64,000 nt of DNA from Aphrocallistes beatrix (taxonomy: Eukaryota > Porifera > Hexactinellida > Sceptrulophora > Aphrocallistidae), in assembly GCA_963281255.1 (NCBI GenBank), contig OY725499.1, positions 1,682,096 through 1,746,095 on the forward strand, read 5' to 3'. Shown here piece after piece: positions 22,571 through 32,968 of the stretch; position 1 is the first letter of the stretch; the number at the start of each line of letters is the position of its first letter. The notes under the pieces were generated by a model, which saw only the letters and a list, made by a program, of their open reading frames with translations, made no database searches and was not told the origin of the DNA. Both the position numbers and the translations under genes were made by a program.

Positions 22571-22736
22571 AAATTTATTACGCAGCAAAAATTATAAAAT
22601 TGACAAATTTGATAATTTTTCAAGATGTTATCTACCCTATAATTAATCAATGTGACCTCAGGCGCCCTTTGGACGCTTCTGGCGGACACAAAGTGTCTGC
22701 CAGCTGCGGAGTTCAAGCAAGCGAAGCGCGCTTGTA

Positions 22737-24127
22737 CAGTTTGTTTCAAAAGTATTGGCACTAAATGCATAGCTAAATATTTGAATAAGTTTGAATAGTA
22801 GGAATAAATAATCTACTAGTAATGGTTTCAATATCGATAGGTTTTGTTTTTTACAAAGCTCAGTAATTTATTTTCTTCCCTTTTGAAATTATACACTTTT
22901 TCAATCGCTTCGGCATTGAGAGAATGAAATTTTCAAGGAAATCGGGGGTAAAAGTCTCCCACTCATTTGATATTGCGATTTCTAATTCAGCTAAGTTAGA
23001 GTAATTGGATTTGGCCAGCCGTTGCTTAAGGACTCCCCAAACGTTGTCGATAGGGTTTAGATCCGGAGAATAGCTTGGCCAGGGCAGCACTTCTATATTT
23101 CTCTCCTCCTTCCAAAACTTACTCAACTTCGAGGTGTGAATCGGCGAGTTGTCTTCTTGCAATATCCAACCTTCTGGATAAAACAAGTCAGCCATTTCAA
23201 GTAAACACTCTCTTAAAGTGTATATATACAATGAAGAATTGAACGTATTTTTGAATATCTTAAGCAGAGTTGCTCCTCTTCTCGAGATAGCACCCCAAAT
23301 ATGGAGCTTAGGAACATGTCGTGGAATGTTCAAAAGTGGAGCTTCAGGTCCCCTTGTCCACATACGAACGCTGTCCCTCTCTAACCAAACCGAGCATTCA
23401 TCGCTGAAGAAAATCTTATTCCAGTCTTGTCTCTTATTGTTTTTACACCATTCTACTCTGTTTTTTGATGTCTTATCCGTAATAAATGGACCTTTTATTG
23501 ATTTTCTGTACCTGAAACCAGAAGAATGAATTGCCCTGAAGACGGTTGAAGTAGAAAGTGTATCGGGATATTTTATCCGCAAATTTTTATGAACATCACG
23601 GACGGACATCTTAGGAGAATGTTTTAACGTCTTAATCAGTGATAATTTCAATGGTATTTTCATTACTTTTGGACGACCAGGGACTTTTTTATGTTCTACT
23701 GATTTCCCTTCTCTGATGAGCCGTTTTACTCGATAGACCGTCCTTTTGGCAATGCCTGTTCTGTCACATATTTCCTTAACAGAATCAATTCCGGCTTCAA
23801 AGAGCGTTTTTATCTGTTTCCTTGCTTCTAACTGAGTCATCTATAAAGCTGAATACTTAATTATAAGGATAAATTGGAACAAATCATTAAATATATGATT
23901 AAGTTCAACTAAAAATTTAAGCTATTAGAAAAATGCTAGTCATTAATAGACAACTATTTTTTTTACGAAAAGCAAAAGTGAAGTTAGGAAATACTACTTA
24001 AATATTCATTCTAGAACTACGATATAATATAGAAAGACGAAAACATTGTTGGGATAAAATCAAAATGCTCGAGATATGGGTAGAATAAAAAGATAATGGA
24101 TGGTGCCAATACTTTTGAAACAAACTG
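22737..24127 (-). mobile_element. Whole-looking Tc1/mariner-type transposon
   Basis: 1391 bp. The TIR is 25 bp and perfect at both ends (begins CAGTTTGTTTCAAAAGTATT), with TA at 22735-22736 and 24128-24129. It contains one uninterrupted transposase reading frame. The left TA directly follows the CTTG terminus of Helitron H6, so it inserted at the Helitron boundary. Perfect TIRs and an open frame imply a young insertion. Confidence 0.95.
22860..23840 (-). CDS. Tc1/mariner-family transposase, DD34D
   Basis: 326 residues, a typical length. It acts on the flanking element: binds its TIRs, cuts, and inserts at TA. Residues 1-60 form the first helix-turn-helix (EICDRTGIAKRTVYRVKRL), followed by the GRPKV hook. 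A second HTH (MSVRDVHKNLR) spans about 75-115. Catalytic residues: first Asp in IFFSDECSVW, second in LQEDNSPIH, third in SPDLNPIDNVW, with 34 residues between the last two. The third acidic residue is Asp where most Tc1 proteins have Glu, so it is DD34D on a Tc1-like scaffold. The initiator ATG at 23840 precedes the HTH directly and no frameshift or stop interrupts it. The host probably transcribes it from within the element. A basic C terminus (KRLKKCIISKGKK) may help nuclear import. Confidence 0.95.
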   Translation of the reverse strand: MTQLEARKQIKTLFEAGIDSVKEICDRTGIAKRTVYRVKRLIREGKSVEHKKVPGRPKVMKIPLKLSLIKTLKHSPKMSVRDVHKNLRIKYPDTLSTSTVFRAIHSSGFRYRKSIKGPFITDKTSKNRVEWCKNNKRQDWNKIFFSDECSVWLERDSVRMWTRGPEAPLLNIPRHVPKLHIWGAISRRGATLLKIFKNTFNSSLYIYTLRECLLEMADLFYPEGWILQEDNSPIHTSKLSKFWKEERNIEVLPWPSYSPDLNPIDNVWGVLKQRLAKSNYSNLAELEIAISNEWETFTPDFLENFILSMPKRLKKCIISKGKKINY

Positions 24128-24129
24128 TA

Positions 24130-26280
24130 TATATATATGGATAGAATTATGCAGATCTTTGAAACTTAATGAAAATTTAAGGTCCTACTTACTTTTTTTG
24201 GGGTATAGTTTTGAAATTTAGATGCCATTTTAGCTTCGACTTTGTACATAGGTATTGAATTACCCTAGACTATTCTGAAGTGCGAAAATGTGCGAACATT
24301 CCAAATGTTGAGGAAATACTTTTTAACAATGTATTAGTGTTGCTGTCCAAGGACCCCCTTTTACTTATTTGACTTCCAGTTTCCGGGAGAAATAGCATGT
24401 AATTTTTTGATGTATGATAACTTTATGATCAATTATTTTATTTGTCGTCCGTTACTTTAGTCGATAATCAAGAACTCAGAAAGTTAATACTTTTAGAGTA
24501 AACAAGGGTCAACTGATGTATTCATTTCGTATGCGAATAGAGGCATTATTGGGCATAAATGAAACGAATTTTAACTTGCATATACTATATTCACAAATTT
24601 TGTCGATATTTCATGTAGTACATCTTTTCAATTTACTACAAGCATCTAGTCAGAACATATATTATCTGTAGTAGGCGATTTCATTAATTTGCGTACAAAC
24701 TTGCGTAGCTAACTCCAGGGGCCCCGCCTCCCGGGTTCGACGCCTATGGCTAACTCAACAATGCTTCGATCAATTGCCTATTTGTTTTCTCAGTTGTTTT
24801 TTAATATATTCTTAACGCTACCGTGTGGTGCCTTTGTATTAGGTATGATGGGAATTTTTTTTGTGCTCAACTATCATAAACTGTAGTCTATTTATCCACT
24901 CTAGTTTATCAAAACAGTAAAATAAATGTTTAACATCAGTAATATGACTATTAGAATTTGAGGATTTTTTTAAAATTCAATTTTTAGTCGCAATAGGATA
25001 TAATACTTCAACTTTCCTTAGATTTAAACATTTATTTTCATAGAATACATCATCCCCTATAAGATATCTCTTCATTGACATATATACTTAATTTCTACCG
25101 AACGTTTTTCGTTAAAAAGTCCAACTTTTGCATTGCCACCTAATTTTACTGAATTTAGTCCGAATTTAGCCGAATTTTCGACTCTTTTTATACATATTCA
25201 ACTAAACTTTGTGGATGGGAATCAATTTGAAAATCTGTACGGTAATATTTAAAGTATTACGTATATAGGTTCTATTCTAGTAACACCAAGTTTATAGAAG
25301 GAACAAATCCTGAGAACGAAATCATCAAGTTTGGGAGGATTGTCATTTTACCTATAAGCGAATATCGCATATCCACAAGTCATTATTTATCCATGGTTCA
25401 AAACAACATAAAATGTATATATTAACTATATAAATTCATTATAATCAATTTTGGAATAAATTTCAAAATATTATTAATTATATATCAATGGTAAATCCAC
25501 CATGTTATAAGCTCTGAAAAAAAATTAATTTTCATGCAATTGTTCAGCCCAAAATAGGCAGATTTGTTAAAATTATATATGTCTGTATTTGTCCAAAACT
25601 TCTCAAACTTTTACATCCTGATCCATGGTCCAATTATAAACGAAAAAGGAAGTATAAACTACCTTCCAGTGCGAATATTATTATCCATGGTTTAGTTAAG
25701 AAACATTTGAGTTTTCTTACCTCATAGACGAAAAGTTGACTCATCGCGAAATGGTGACGTCATTGTCACCTTGTGTATAATTTGAAATTTCAATTTTCGC
25801 ACATAACTTCCATTTTGGAGATTGATTCCTCAAAATTTAAATTCCATTCATCGAATATGATAATTCATCACTCCAGCTAGCAAAATTATTAGCAGATTCC
25901 TCTTAGTATGAAGTAACTCGCAGAGTTGATCTGTTAATGATGATCAATTCGTGGTTAATTCATTTTAAGGAATCTAGATGCTTATAACCTCAGGTATTTA
26001 TCTAGACTAGTACATATTTCACACGATTTGTGTTAGATACAAGAGGAACTAAAATATGTTAGTGGCTATCATGTGCAAGGAGCTAAATTATATAAATACG
26101 CATGCTTTGTGTGTGATTAGCATAACGCCTATTTTTTTTTTATTGTTTAAATTTTATCACTGTATCAATCTTCAATTTATTTTATTTAGTAATTGTTCAA
26201 TTTATTATATTTAGTATTTGTTAATATATATGCTATATGTAAAATAAATTATGTGTTTATGTTTATCACCGCCATCCGGA
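24130..26280. other. Long unassigned AT-rich region
   Basis: No gene was recognised. It contains one Helitron fragment (about 25729-25870) and a GC-rich patch with a lone perfect B-box match (24734-24744). Confidence 0.4.
25729..25870 (+). mobile_element. Helitron interior fragment
   Basis: GTTGACTCATCGCG, TGGTGACGTCATTGTCACC and a TTTTCGCACATAACTTCCATTTTGG block parallel the plus-strand interior of H11 (40820-40920). Both ends are missing. Confidence 0.65.
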
Positions 26281-26782
26281 AATTTTATTGTTTATGAGGG
26301 ATTGAATTTTGCTACTATAATTAATGACTGCCCGATGTATTTAATATTTGGAGTATGAATCTCTTTATTCTGACGAATTATTGTCTCATTCAGTATGATG
26401 TGAGACTCGTTTATGATAACTTTGTCCACATCTTGCATCTTCGCGCATTGAATGTCTGAACGTCTGTCAAATAGAGATGTCTGTTTCAAGTAATCCATTT
26501 TGGATAATTAATTGTATTCTTTGATTTGGTTTTTATGGCATTTTTCACGTCCCCATCATCCATCGGTATGTAGTATTCTGCATCTGCTTTTAGAGGGTTG
26601 GCTGAAACTCGCATGGTATGTCACACTGCCTTTCTCCCACGATGATCACCTCAAATAAATTAATTCTGTAATTCGCAATACTATCTCTCCTTGATTATCT
26701 ACAATTGATTCAATACGATATTTTGGTGCCAATTGATTAATTCCATTGAATAATCATACTTGATGATGACTGTCAGGTAAGG

Positions 26783-27065
26783 TTAGCCCACCCAGATAGA
26801 TGTAATGAATTTTTCGCAAGTTTAGTTTATTGCGAAACAAAGGAACAGTTGTTGGCGTCAGGTACGTCATATGAATTCCTAGCATATTGATATGTAGCCA
26901 TAGAGTTGATGAATATTGTGTAAAACCTGAAATTCGCATCTTGATTTAGATTAGCCCACCCAGATAGATGTAATGAATTTTTCGTAATTTTATTGCGAAA
27001 CAAAGGAGTAGTTGTTGGTGTTAGGTACGTCATATGAATTCCTAGCATGTCGATATCTGCCATGG
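26783..27065. repeat. Tandem duplication, unit about 170 bp
   Basis: TTAGCCCACCCAGATAGATG begins both units (26783 and about 26951). Each continues through TTATTGCGAAACAAAGGA and GTACGTCATATGAATTCCTA. A few substitutions and one small gap separate them, so the duplication is moderately old. Confidence 0.85.
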
Positions 27066-27138
27066 AGCATCGCGTGATTGAATGAATTGATCAAATTTTA
27101 AAAACATCGATTGTTGGTTATTTTATTTTTGTCTGTAG

Positions 27139-27375
27139 TGGCTCAACTTTTTCTTAGCTTGCTGAACAGGACGCCATGTGCTCGGCGCGAAAGGGAGCGA
27201 ACATTGCGGCTCGAAAAAAATGTAGAGAACTTAACAACTATGGTCCGGGAAATTCGAGATCATTTGAAGGTGAGTCTTGATCTTAATGTTATTTTAGTTT
27301 GTCTACTTACTATATTCGTAGCTACTTCTTAATCAAATAAGCGGCTATTATTCTGTCTTTTTGCAGCCCAGATAA
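27139..27375 (+). CDS. Candidate last two exons of an unknown host gene
   Basis: Join 27139-27269 and 27367-27375. A pyrimidine-rich acceptor TTTTTGTCTGTAG precedes exon 1, a consensus donor AAG|GTGAGT ends it, and acceptor CTTTTTGCAG precedes the final exon, where CCC AGA TAA closes the frame. The peptide AQLFLSLLNRTPCARRERER is followed by TLRLEKNVENLTTMVREIRD and HLKPR. It has a short hydrophobic stretch then a charged segment with heptad-like Leu spacing, plausibly a coiled coil. I do not recognise the family and found no upstream exon. The call rests on three good splice sites in phase and on codon use less AT-rich than its surroundings. Confidence 0.35.
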
Positions 27376-27584
27376 AGCCATTGGCATAATTAAATATCAT
27401 GTCAAATAATGCCTAAATAATCGTCGGATTTGCATTTCTAAGACTTCAAACTGGCAAACTACATTAATAGCTCTAATTGTTGCATATGGCAACAGGGCTC
27501 ATTGTTTCAGAACTTATTATAGATTCTATTTATATCACAGATCCACGATGAAGGAGACGAATACCACATTCCGGTTTGTTTTAC

Positions 27585-27622
27585 TTCTCTCTCGCTCAGC
27601 GCAAGCCGGCGAAGCGCGCTTG
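27585..27622 (+). mobile_element. Isolated Helitron 3' terminus
   Basis: CGCTCAGCGCAAG, then GGCGAAGCGCGCTTG before T: the terminal hairpin of the family without the usual interior. Either a remnant or the end of a subfamily sharing only its terminus. Confidence 0.65.
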
Positions 27623-27774
27623 TATGCAATAATCTCAAAGTTGTATGTATAATGACAAATTATTACATCACTAGATGCTACCTGAATTCACGCCTCCAAT
27701 ACGGAGAAGGCCAATCAACGAGTAAGTAGAGTTTTTTCTTATTTAATCATATTGATATATATTCCAACTATAGG

Positions 27775-27990
27775 ATTTTTGGGGTGTTTTTCTTTGTTAG
27801 TCATAGAGATCAAATTAACATGTAGGCGTCAGATGATAAGTCTGCAATTAAGTTGAAAGATCGAAGTGAAATGTTCACACCTTTTCTTTTATACAAAATA
27901 CTGTCATGGTGATCAATACTTTAAAACAACGTAAAGATTGACTAATTTCGGGCATAATCTGAATTTAGAATCGTTTCATTTTATATCACT
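27775..27990 (+). mobile_element. Helitron 5'-region fragment
   Basis: The TCATAGAGATC-AAATTAACATGTAGG block, a TCAGATGATAAGTCTGCAATTAAG block and GTGAAATGTTCACACC run parallel to 19030-19150 in H5. The terminal TC and the (GTTT)n run are missing. Confidence 0.6.
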
Positions 27991-28071
27991 CCTCGTGAAA
28001 TGCATAATTTATTTGAGCTAATTTAGCCGGTATACCACTTTTACCGCCTACCAAGTGCAAGGGTAGGCCCA

Positions 28072-28180
28072 GCCATAACCCCAGCCGCAACCTCAGCCAC
28101 AACCCCAGCCACAACCCCAGCCACAACCCCAGCCGCAACCGAAGCCACAACCCCAGCCGCAACTACAAATATCCACAGAC
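28072..28180. repeat. 12-bp tandem repeat CCAGCCACAACC
   Basis: About nine units of CCAGCCACAACC with CCAGCCGCAACC variants. In one plus-strand frame it reads alternating Gln-Pro, but no initiation or splice context supports a gene. It lies just before the 14-bp array. Confidence 0.85.
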
Positions 28181-28294
28181 GCAAATATTAATACTGTCAG
28201 TCTACTAAATTTCGTCCTTTCTTTAAATAGAATGCCCAACGAATCCATTAGCTTAGAAATCTGTCATTCATTCACTGATTGATTGCTCAAAACA

Positions 28295-30450
28295 ACTCTC
28301 CTTCACCCGCTCTCCTTCACTCGCTCTCCTTCACCCGCTCTCCTTCACCCGCTCTCCTTCACCCGCTCTCCTTCATCCGCTCTCCTTCATCCGCTCTCCT
28401 TCATCCGCTCTCCTTCACCCGCTCTCCTTCACCCGCTCTCCTTCACCCGCTCTCCTTCATCCGCTCTCCTTCACTCGCTCTCCTTCACCCGCTCTCCTTC
28501 ACCCGCTCTCCTTCACCCGCTCTCCTTCATCCGCTCTCCTTCACCCGCTCTCCTTCACTCGCTCTCCTTCACCCGCTCTCCTTCACCCGCTCTCCTTCAC
28601 CCGCTCTCCTTCATCCGCTCACCTTCACCCGCTCTCCTTCACTCGCTCTCCTTCACTCGCTCTCCTTCATCCGCTCACCTTCACCCGCTCACCTTCACCC
28701 GCTCTCCTTCACTCGCTCTCCTTCACCCGCTCTCCTTCACTCGCTCTCCTTCACCCGCTCTCCTTCACCCGCTCTCCTTCACCCGCTCTCCTTCACCCGC
28801 TCTCCTTCATCCGCTCTCCTTCACTCGCTCTCCTTCACCCGCTCTCCTTCATCCGCTCTCCTTCACCCGCTCTCCTTCACTCGCTCTCCTTCACCCGCTC
28901 TCCTTCACCCGCTCTCCTTCATCCGCTCTCCTTCACTCGCTCTCCTTAACCCGCTCTCCTTCATCCACTCTCCTTCACCCGCTCTCCTTCATCCGCTCTC
29001 CTTCATCCGCTCACCTTCACCCGCTCTCCTTCACTCGCTCTCCTTCACTCGCTCTCCTTCATCCGCTCACCTTCACCCGCTCACCTTCACCCGCTCTCCT
29101 TCACTCGCTCTCCTTCACCCGCTCTCCTTCACTCGCTCTCCTTCACCCGCTCTCCTTCACCCGCTCTCCTTCATCCGCTCTCCTTCATCCGCTCTCCTTC
29201 ACTCGCTCTCCTTCACCCGCTCTCCTTCACCCGCTCTCCTTCACCCGCTCTCCTTCACCCGCTCTCCTTCACCCGCTCTCCTTCATCCGCTCTCCTTCAC
29301 TCGCTCTCCTTCATCCACTCTCCTTCACCCGCTCTCCTTCATCCGCTCTCCTTCACCCGCTCTCCTTCACTCGCTCTCCTTCACCCGCTCTCCTTCACTC
29401 GCTCTCCTTCACCCGCTCTCCTTCATCCACTCTCCTTCACCCGCTCTCCTTCACCCGCTCTCCTTCACTCGCTCTCCTTCACCCGCTCTCCTTCACTCGC
29501 TCTCCTTCACCCGCTCTCCTTCATCCGCTCTCCTTCACCCGCTCTCCTTCACTCGCTCTCCTTCACCCGCTCTCCTTCACTCGCTCTCCTTCACCCGCTC
29601 TCCTTCACTCGCTCTCCTTCACCCGCTCTCCTTCATCCACTCTCCTTCACCCGCTCTCCTTCACCCGCTCTCCTTCACCCGCTCTCCTTCACCCGCTCTC
29701 CTTCATCCGCTCTCCTTCACCCGCTCTCCTTCACCCGCTCTCCTTCACTCGCTCTCCTTCACCCGCTCTCCTTCACCCGCTCTCCTTCATCCGCTCTCCT
29801 TCACTCGCTCTCCTTCACCCGCTCTCCTTCACCCGCTCTCCTTCACCCGCTCTCCTTCATCCGCTCTCCTTCACCCGCTCTCCTTCACTCGCTCTCCTTC
29901 ACCCGCTCTCCTTCAACCGCTCTCCTTCACCCGCTCTCCTTCATCCGCTCTCCTTCACTCGCTCTCCTTAACCCGCTCTCCTTCATCCACTCTCCTTCAC
30001 CCGCTCTCCTTCACTCGCTCTCCTTCACCCGCTCTCCTTCACCCGCTCTCCTTCATCCGCTCTCCTTCACTCGCTCTCCTTAACCCGCTCTCCTTCATCC
30101 ACTCTCCTTCACCCGCTCTCCTTCATCCGCTCTCCTTCATCCGCTCACCTTCACCCGCTCTCCTTCACTCGCTCTCCTTCACCCGCTCTCCTTCACTCGC
30201 TCTCCTTCATCCGCTCACCTTCACCCGCTCACCTTCACCCGCTCTCCTTCACTCGCTCTCCTTCGCCCGCTCTCCTTCACTCGCTCTCCTTCACCCGCTC
30301 TCCTTCACCCGCTCTCCTTCATCCGCTCTCCTTCATCCGCTCTCCTTCACTCGCTCTCCTTCACCCGCTCTCCTTCATCCACTCTCCTTCACCCGCTCTC
30401 CTTCACCCGCTCTCCTTCACCCGCTCTCCTTCACCCGCGCTCCTTAACCC
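28295..30450. repeat. 14-bp minisatellite, about 154 units
   Basis: Unit CTCTCCTTCACCCG, with recurrent variants at the last bases (CACTCG, CATCCG, CATCCA) and rare CTCACCTTCACCCG or CCTTAACCCG. Because 14 is not a multiple of 3 and no unit junction makes a stop, plus-strand frames stay open for up to 722 codons, reading SFTRSPSPALLHPL-like repeats. These are artefacts of the repeat, not a gene. Blocks of the same variant order recur (for example the TCGCTCTCCTTAACCCG group at about 28940, 29960 and 30075), showing segmental duplication within the array. Confidence 0.95.
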
Positions 30451-30454
30451 GCTC

Positions 30455-30839
30455 TTCACTCCTCCATATCCCCCCCCTGCTACTCTATATTTTGACAATT
30501 AAATTTCAATAAACTAGTCTTGCAAATCGAATCCTATTTCTATTATTCAGGAATTTTAATAGTTTGAAATCATTCTCACATTTTCTCAAAGATTGGGTGG
30601 ATCAAATTGTGATCACTAGTATCAATTGCTACGCCAATTTTTAAATAATTTGCTTTTAAACCTTTATTTCAAAGTGTATTGTTTTCATTAGTTTAAGACA
30701 GAAATCAATCAGTAAAAATTGATGAAGAAAGTGATAAATTTGTAATAATCTTGACACCTCATATCCCTATATATTTGTGAAAATTGATGCTAAATCATTT
30801 ATACTATACAAAAAAATGCGTATAGAGTTTTAACTTCTA
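30455..30839. other. Unassigned DNA
   Basis: Nothing recognised between the minisatellite and the next Helitron. Confidence 0.35.
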
Positions 30840-31789
30840 CAAGCGCGCTGTCAGACACTGTGTCCGCCGCATTCTCCCTTCGGACGCCTGGAGGTGACAT
30901 TGGTCAATTTTAAGGGAGATATTATCTCTAAATATGTCCATCTTAGTTTTAAAATCAATATCACTCAAAAAACACCAAATTTGACAATTTTAAAGTTTTG
31001 ATGAGCAATGATGACGTCATAACAAAGTGATGAGTCATCATTTTTTAATAATTCCATCATATGTGCGGTATGTTAGTATACATATTCTATTAAAACTTCA
31101 GCCTTCTATCTCCTATAATGGCTGAGTTATGCTCGAATAACTGTATTGCTTAACTTTTAAAAATGTGACAATGACGTCATAATTCCATGATGAGTAAACA
31201 TTTTGCTCTGAGCTCAGAACTTACTGGAGCCATAGCCAAAAGACTCCCACATGCCAAAAATTAGCTTTCTATGACCGGCAGTTTCTTCAATCAATTCGTT
31301 ACAGATATATCTATATACAGTCGAACCTGCTATAACGGCCACTCTATATAACGGTCATCTGTCTATAGCGGTTATCAATGAACAGTCCTGTCCGAAATTC
31401 CATAATATTGAACCTGTGTATAGCGGTCACCTGCTCAACGCGGCCAGCGTCCACCCGTTTGTTGTCCCTTACTGACCCTTAAACTGTGTATAACGGCTAT
31501 CACCTGTCTATAACGGCCACCACCTGTCTATAACGGCCATCACCTTTTTCACCTTTTTATGTGTTTATTACAGGACATGTTACGAACGATAAACAAGTTT
31601 CATGTAATTACTTCAAATAATGGAACTACATGTAGTAACTATGTTTTATTCTAGATAGGGTTAAGACAATCACCTGTATATAACGGTCACCTGTGTATAA
31701 CGGCCAATTTTGTCCAGTCCCTTGGGTGGCCGTTATATACAGGTTCCACTGTATATCTATAGACATTAATCGAGTTTTAATAGTAAGGA
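30840..31789 (-). mobile_element. Helitron H8 carrying a 434-bp MITE
   Basis: Opens CAAGCGCGC and closes CGAGTTTTAATAGTAAGGA, so the minus strand runs TCCTTACTATTAAAA to CTTG. Two CRE octamers (about 31014 and 31173) and one TGAGTCA. Part of the 3' hairpin is deleted. The MITE at 31318-31751 sits near the 5' end. Twelve bp of (TA)n separate it from H9. Confidence 0.9.
31318..31751. mobile_element. 434-bp TA-flanked MITE, inverse copy
   Basis: Starts CAGTCGAACCTGCTATAACG and ends with the inverse of CAGTGGAACCTGTATATAAC. TA at 31316-31317 and 31752-31753. Same family as 20323-20754 in opposite orientation, with the same internal CCTGTCTATAACGGCCA subrepeats. Confidence 0.9.
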
Positions 31790-31801
31790 TATATATATAT
31801 A

Positions 31802-32968
31802 CAAGCGCGCTTCGCTTGCTTGCGCTGCGCCGCTGGAGGACACTTTGTTTCCACCGGAGACTCCCTTCGGTCGCCTGGGGTCACACTGGTTAATTATAAG
31901 GGAGATAACATCTCTAAATGCGTCTGTCCTACTGTTCTGATCGATATCGCACGAAAAATCACCGAAAATATCAATTTTTAAAATTTTGATGTGTAATGAT
32001 GACGTTATAAAAAAGTGATGAGTCATCATTTTTTGATGATTGTATCATATGTGAAGCATGTTAGTATTAGGGTTGCCAGATTTTCAAGAGGCTAAACCCG
32101 GACACAATTTATTCTCTAAAAAATTAACCATATGTACTACCTGTTACTGCATCTTCTAAGTGAAACTGAGTGTTGGATGAAAAATGATTATTGTAATGTT
32201 ATCTAATTTTAAATTTGTATCAATAACTTATCGTCAAAATACAGAATACATAAATAATCAAGATAAATTATAAATTATATTTCGTCTATTAGTTATTGCG
32301 GTTAAACTAAAATCTCAGAGAATAAAATTTGAAATAACAATTTGAATGTAGGTAATTCACTGTAAACCAGAGCTGCAGACAAATAAAATGACCCTTGACC
32401 CACGTGATTACATATCTATATATCATAATTCATCGTTGAAGCCATTGAACACAGAAACAAAAAGAAGATTCCAAGTATACTAATTACGAAATATGTTAGG
32501 CAGTTAGGGTCAGTACTCAGTAGTATACGTACACTATGGTAGCATTACAAATCAGTAATAATCGAAATTTCACAAACTTGCACTCTTTCTTCAAATATTA
32601 GAGAGTGACACGTTTGCAGCAGAGCAATAGCTAACTAAATAACTTAGATACGGATATAATATAATGAGAGTCCTGAGTAGTGAGTAGTCGGACAGGACTC
32701 AAAATTCTCCAAACCCGGACAAATTCATCCCATTCCCGGACTCCGGACAAATGGCTCGAAACCCGGACTGTTCCCGGACAAACCCGCACGTCTGGCAACC
32801 CTAGTTAGTATACATATTCTATTAAAATTTCAGCCTTCTAGCTCCTATAATGACTGAGTTATGCTCGAATAACTGTATTGCTTAACTTTTGAAAATGTGA
32901 CAATGGCGTCATAATTCCATGATGAGTCGACATTTTGCCGCGCAGCGCAAGCAAGCGAAGCGTGCTTG
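31802..32968. mobile_element. Helitron H9 with a 3' hairpin at both ends
   Basis: The left end is the minus-oriented 3' terminus (CAAGCGCGCTTCGCTTG). The interior runs in the minus direction to GATGAGTCGACATTTTG (32937) and then joins abruptly to a plus-oriented 3' terminus (CGCAGCGCAAGCAAGCGAAG, CTTG at 32965-32968, T after). A hAT MITE (32068-32803) interrupts it. The expected 5' terminus is absent. Confidence 0.8.
32068..32803. mobile_element. 736-bp hAT-type element, perfect TSD
   Basis: TIR TAGGGTTGCCAG perfect at both ends. TSD GTTAGTAT exact (32060-32067, 32804-32811). The right half repeats CCCGGAC and CGGACAAA motifs. No open frame, so non-autonomous. Confidence 0.95.

Larger units (their letters stand above)
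21229..22734 (+). mobile_element. Composite Helitron H6
   Basis: Starts TCTTATATATTAAAATGC after A, with a (GTTT)n run and AATTGATTGAAGAATTGG as in H5, and ends AAGCGAAGCGCGCTTG before T. Between them it passes into the interior of the other Helitron subfamily (TCATCATGGAATTGTGACGTCA at about 21790), a 113-bp palindrome (21922-22034), a GCC-rich patch (22048-22072) and a TIR element (22072-22570). It is therefore a chimaera of subfamilies plus insertions. No transposase coding. Confidence 0.75.

Noticed and set aside
28279-30447. A 722-codon open frame and overlapping 562-codon frame reading SFTRSPSPALLHPL repeats
   Set aside because: Pure consequence of a stop-free 14-bp tandem repeat whose length shifts frame each unit; both frames are open at once and no initiation or splice context exists.
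28072-30450. CRISPR array
   Set aside because: Repeats are contiguous without unique spacers, and the genome is animal-like.
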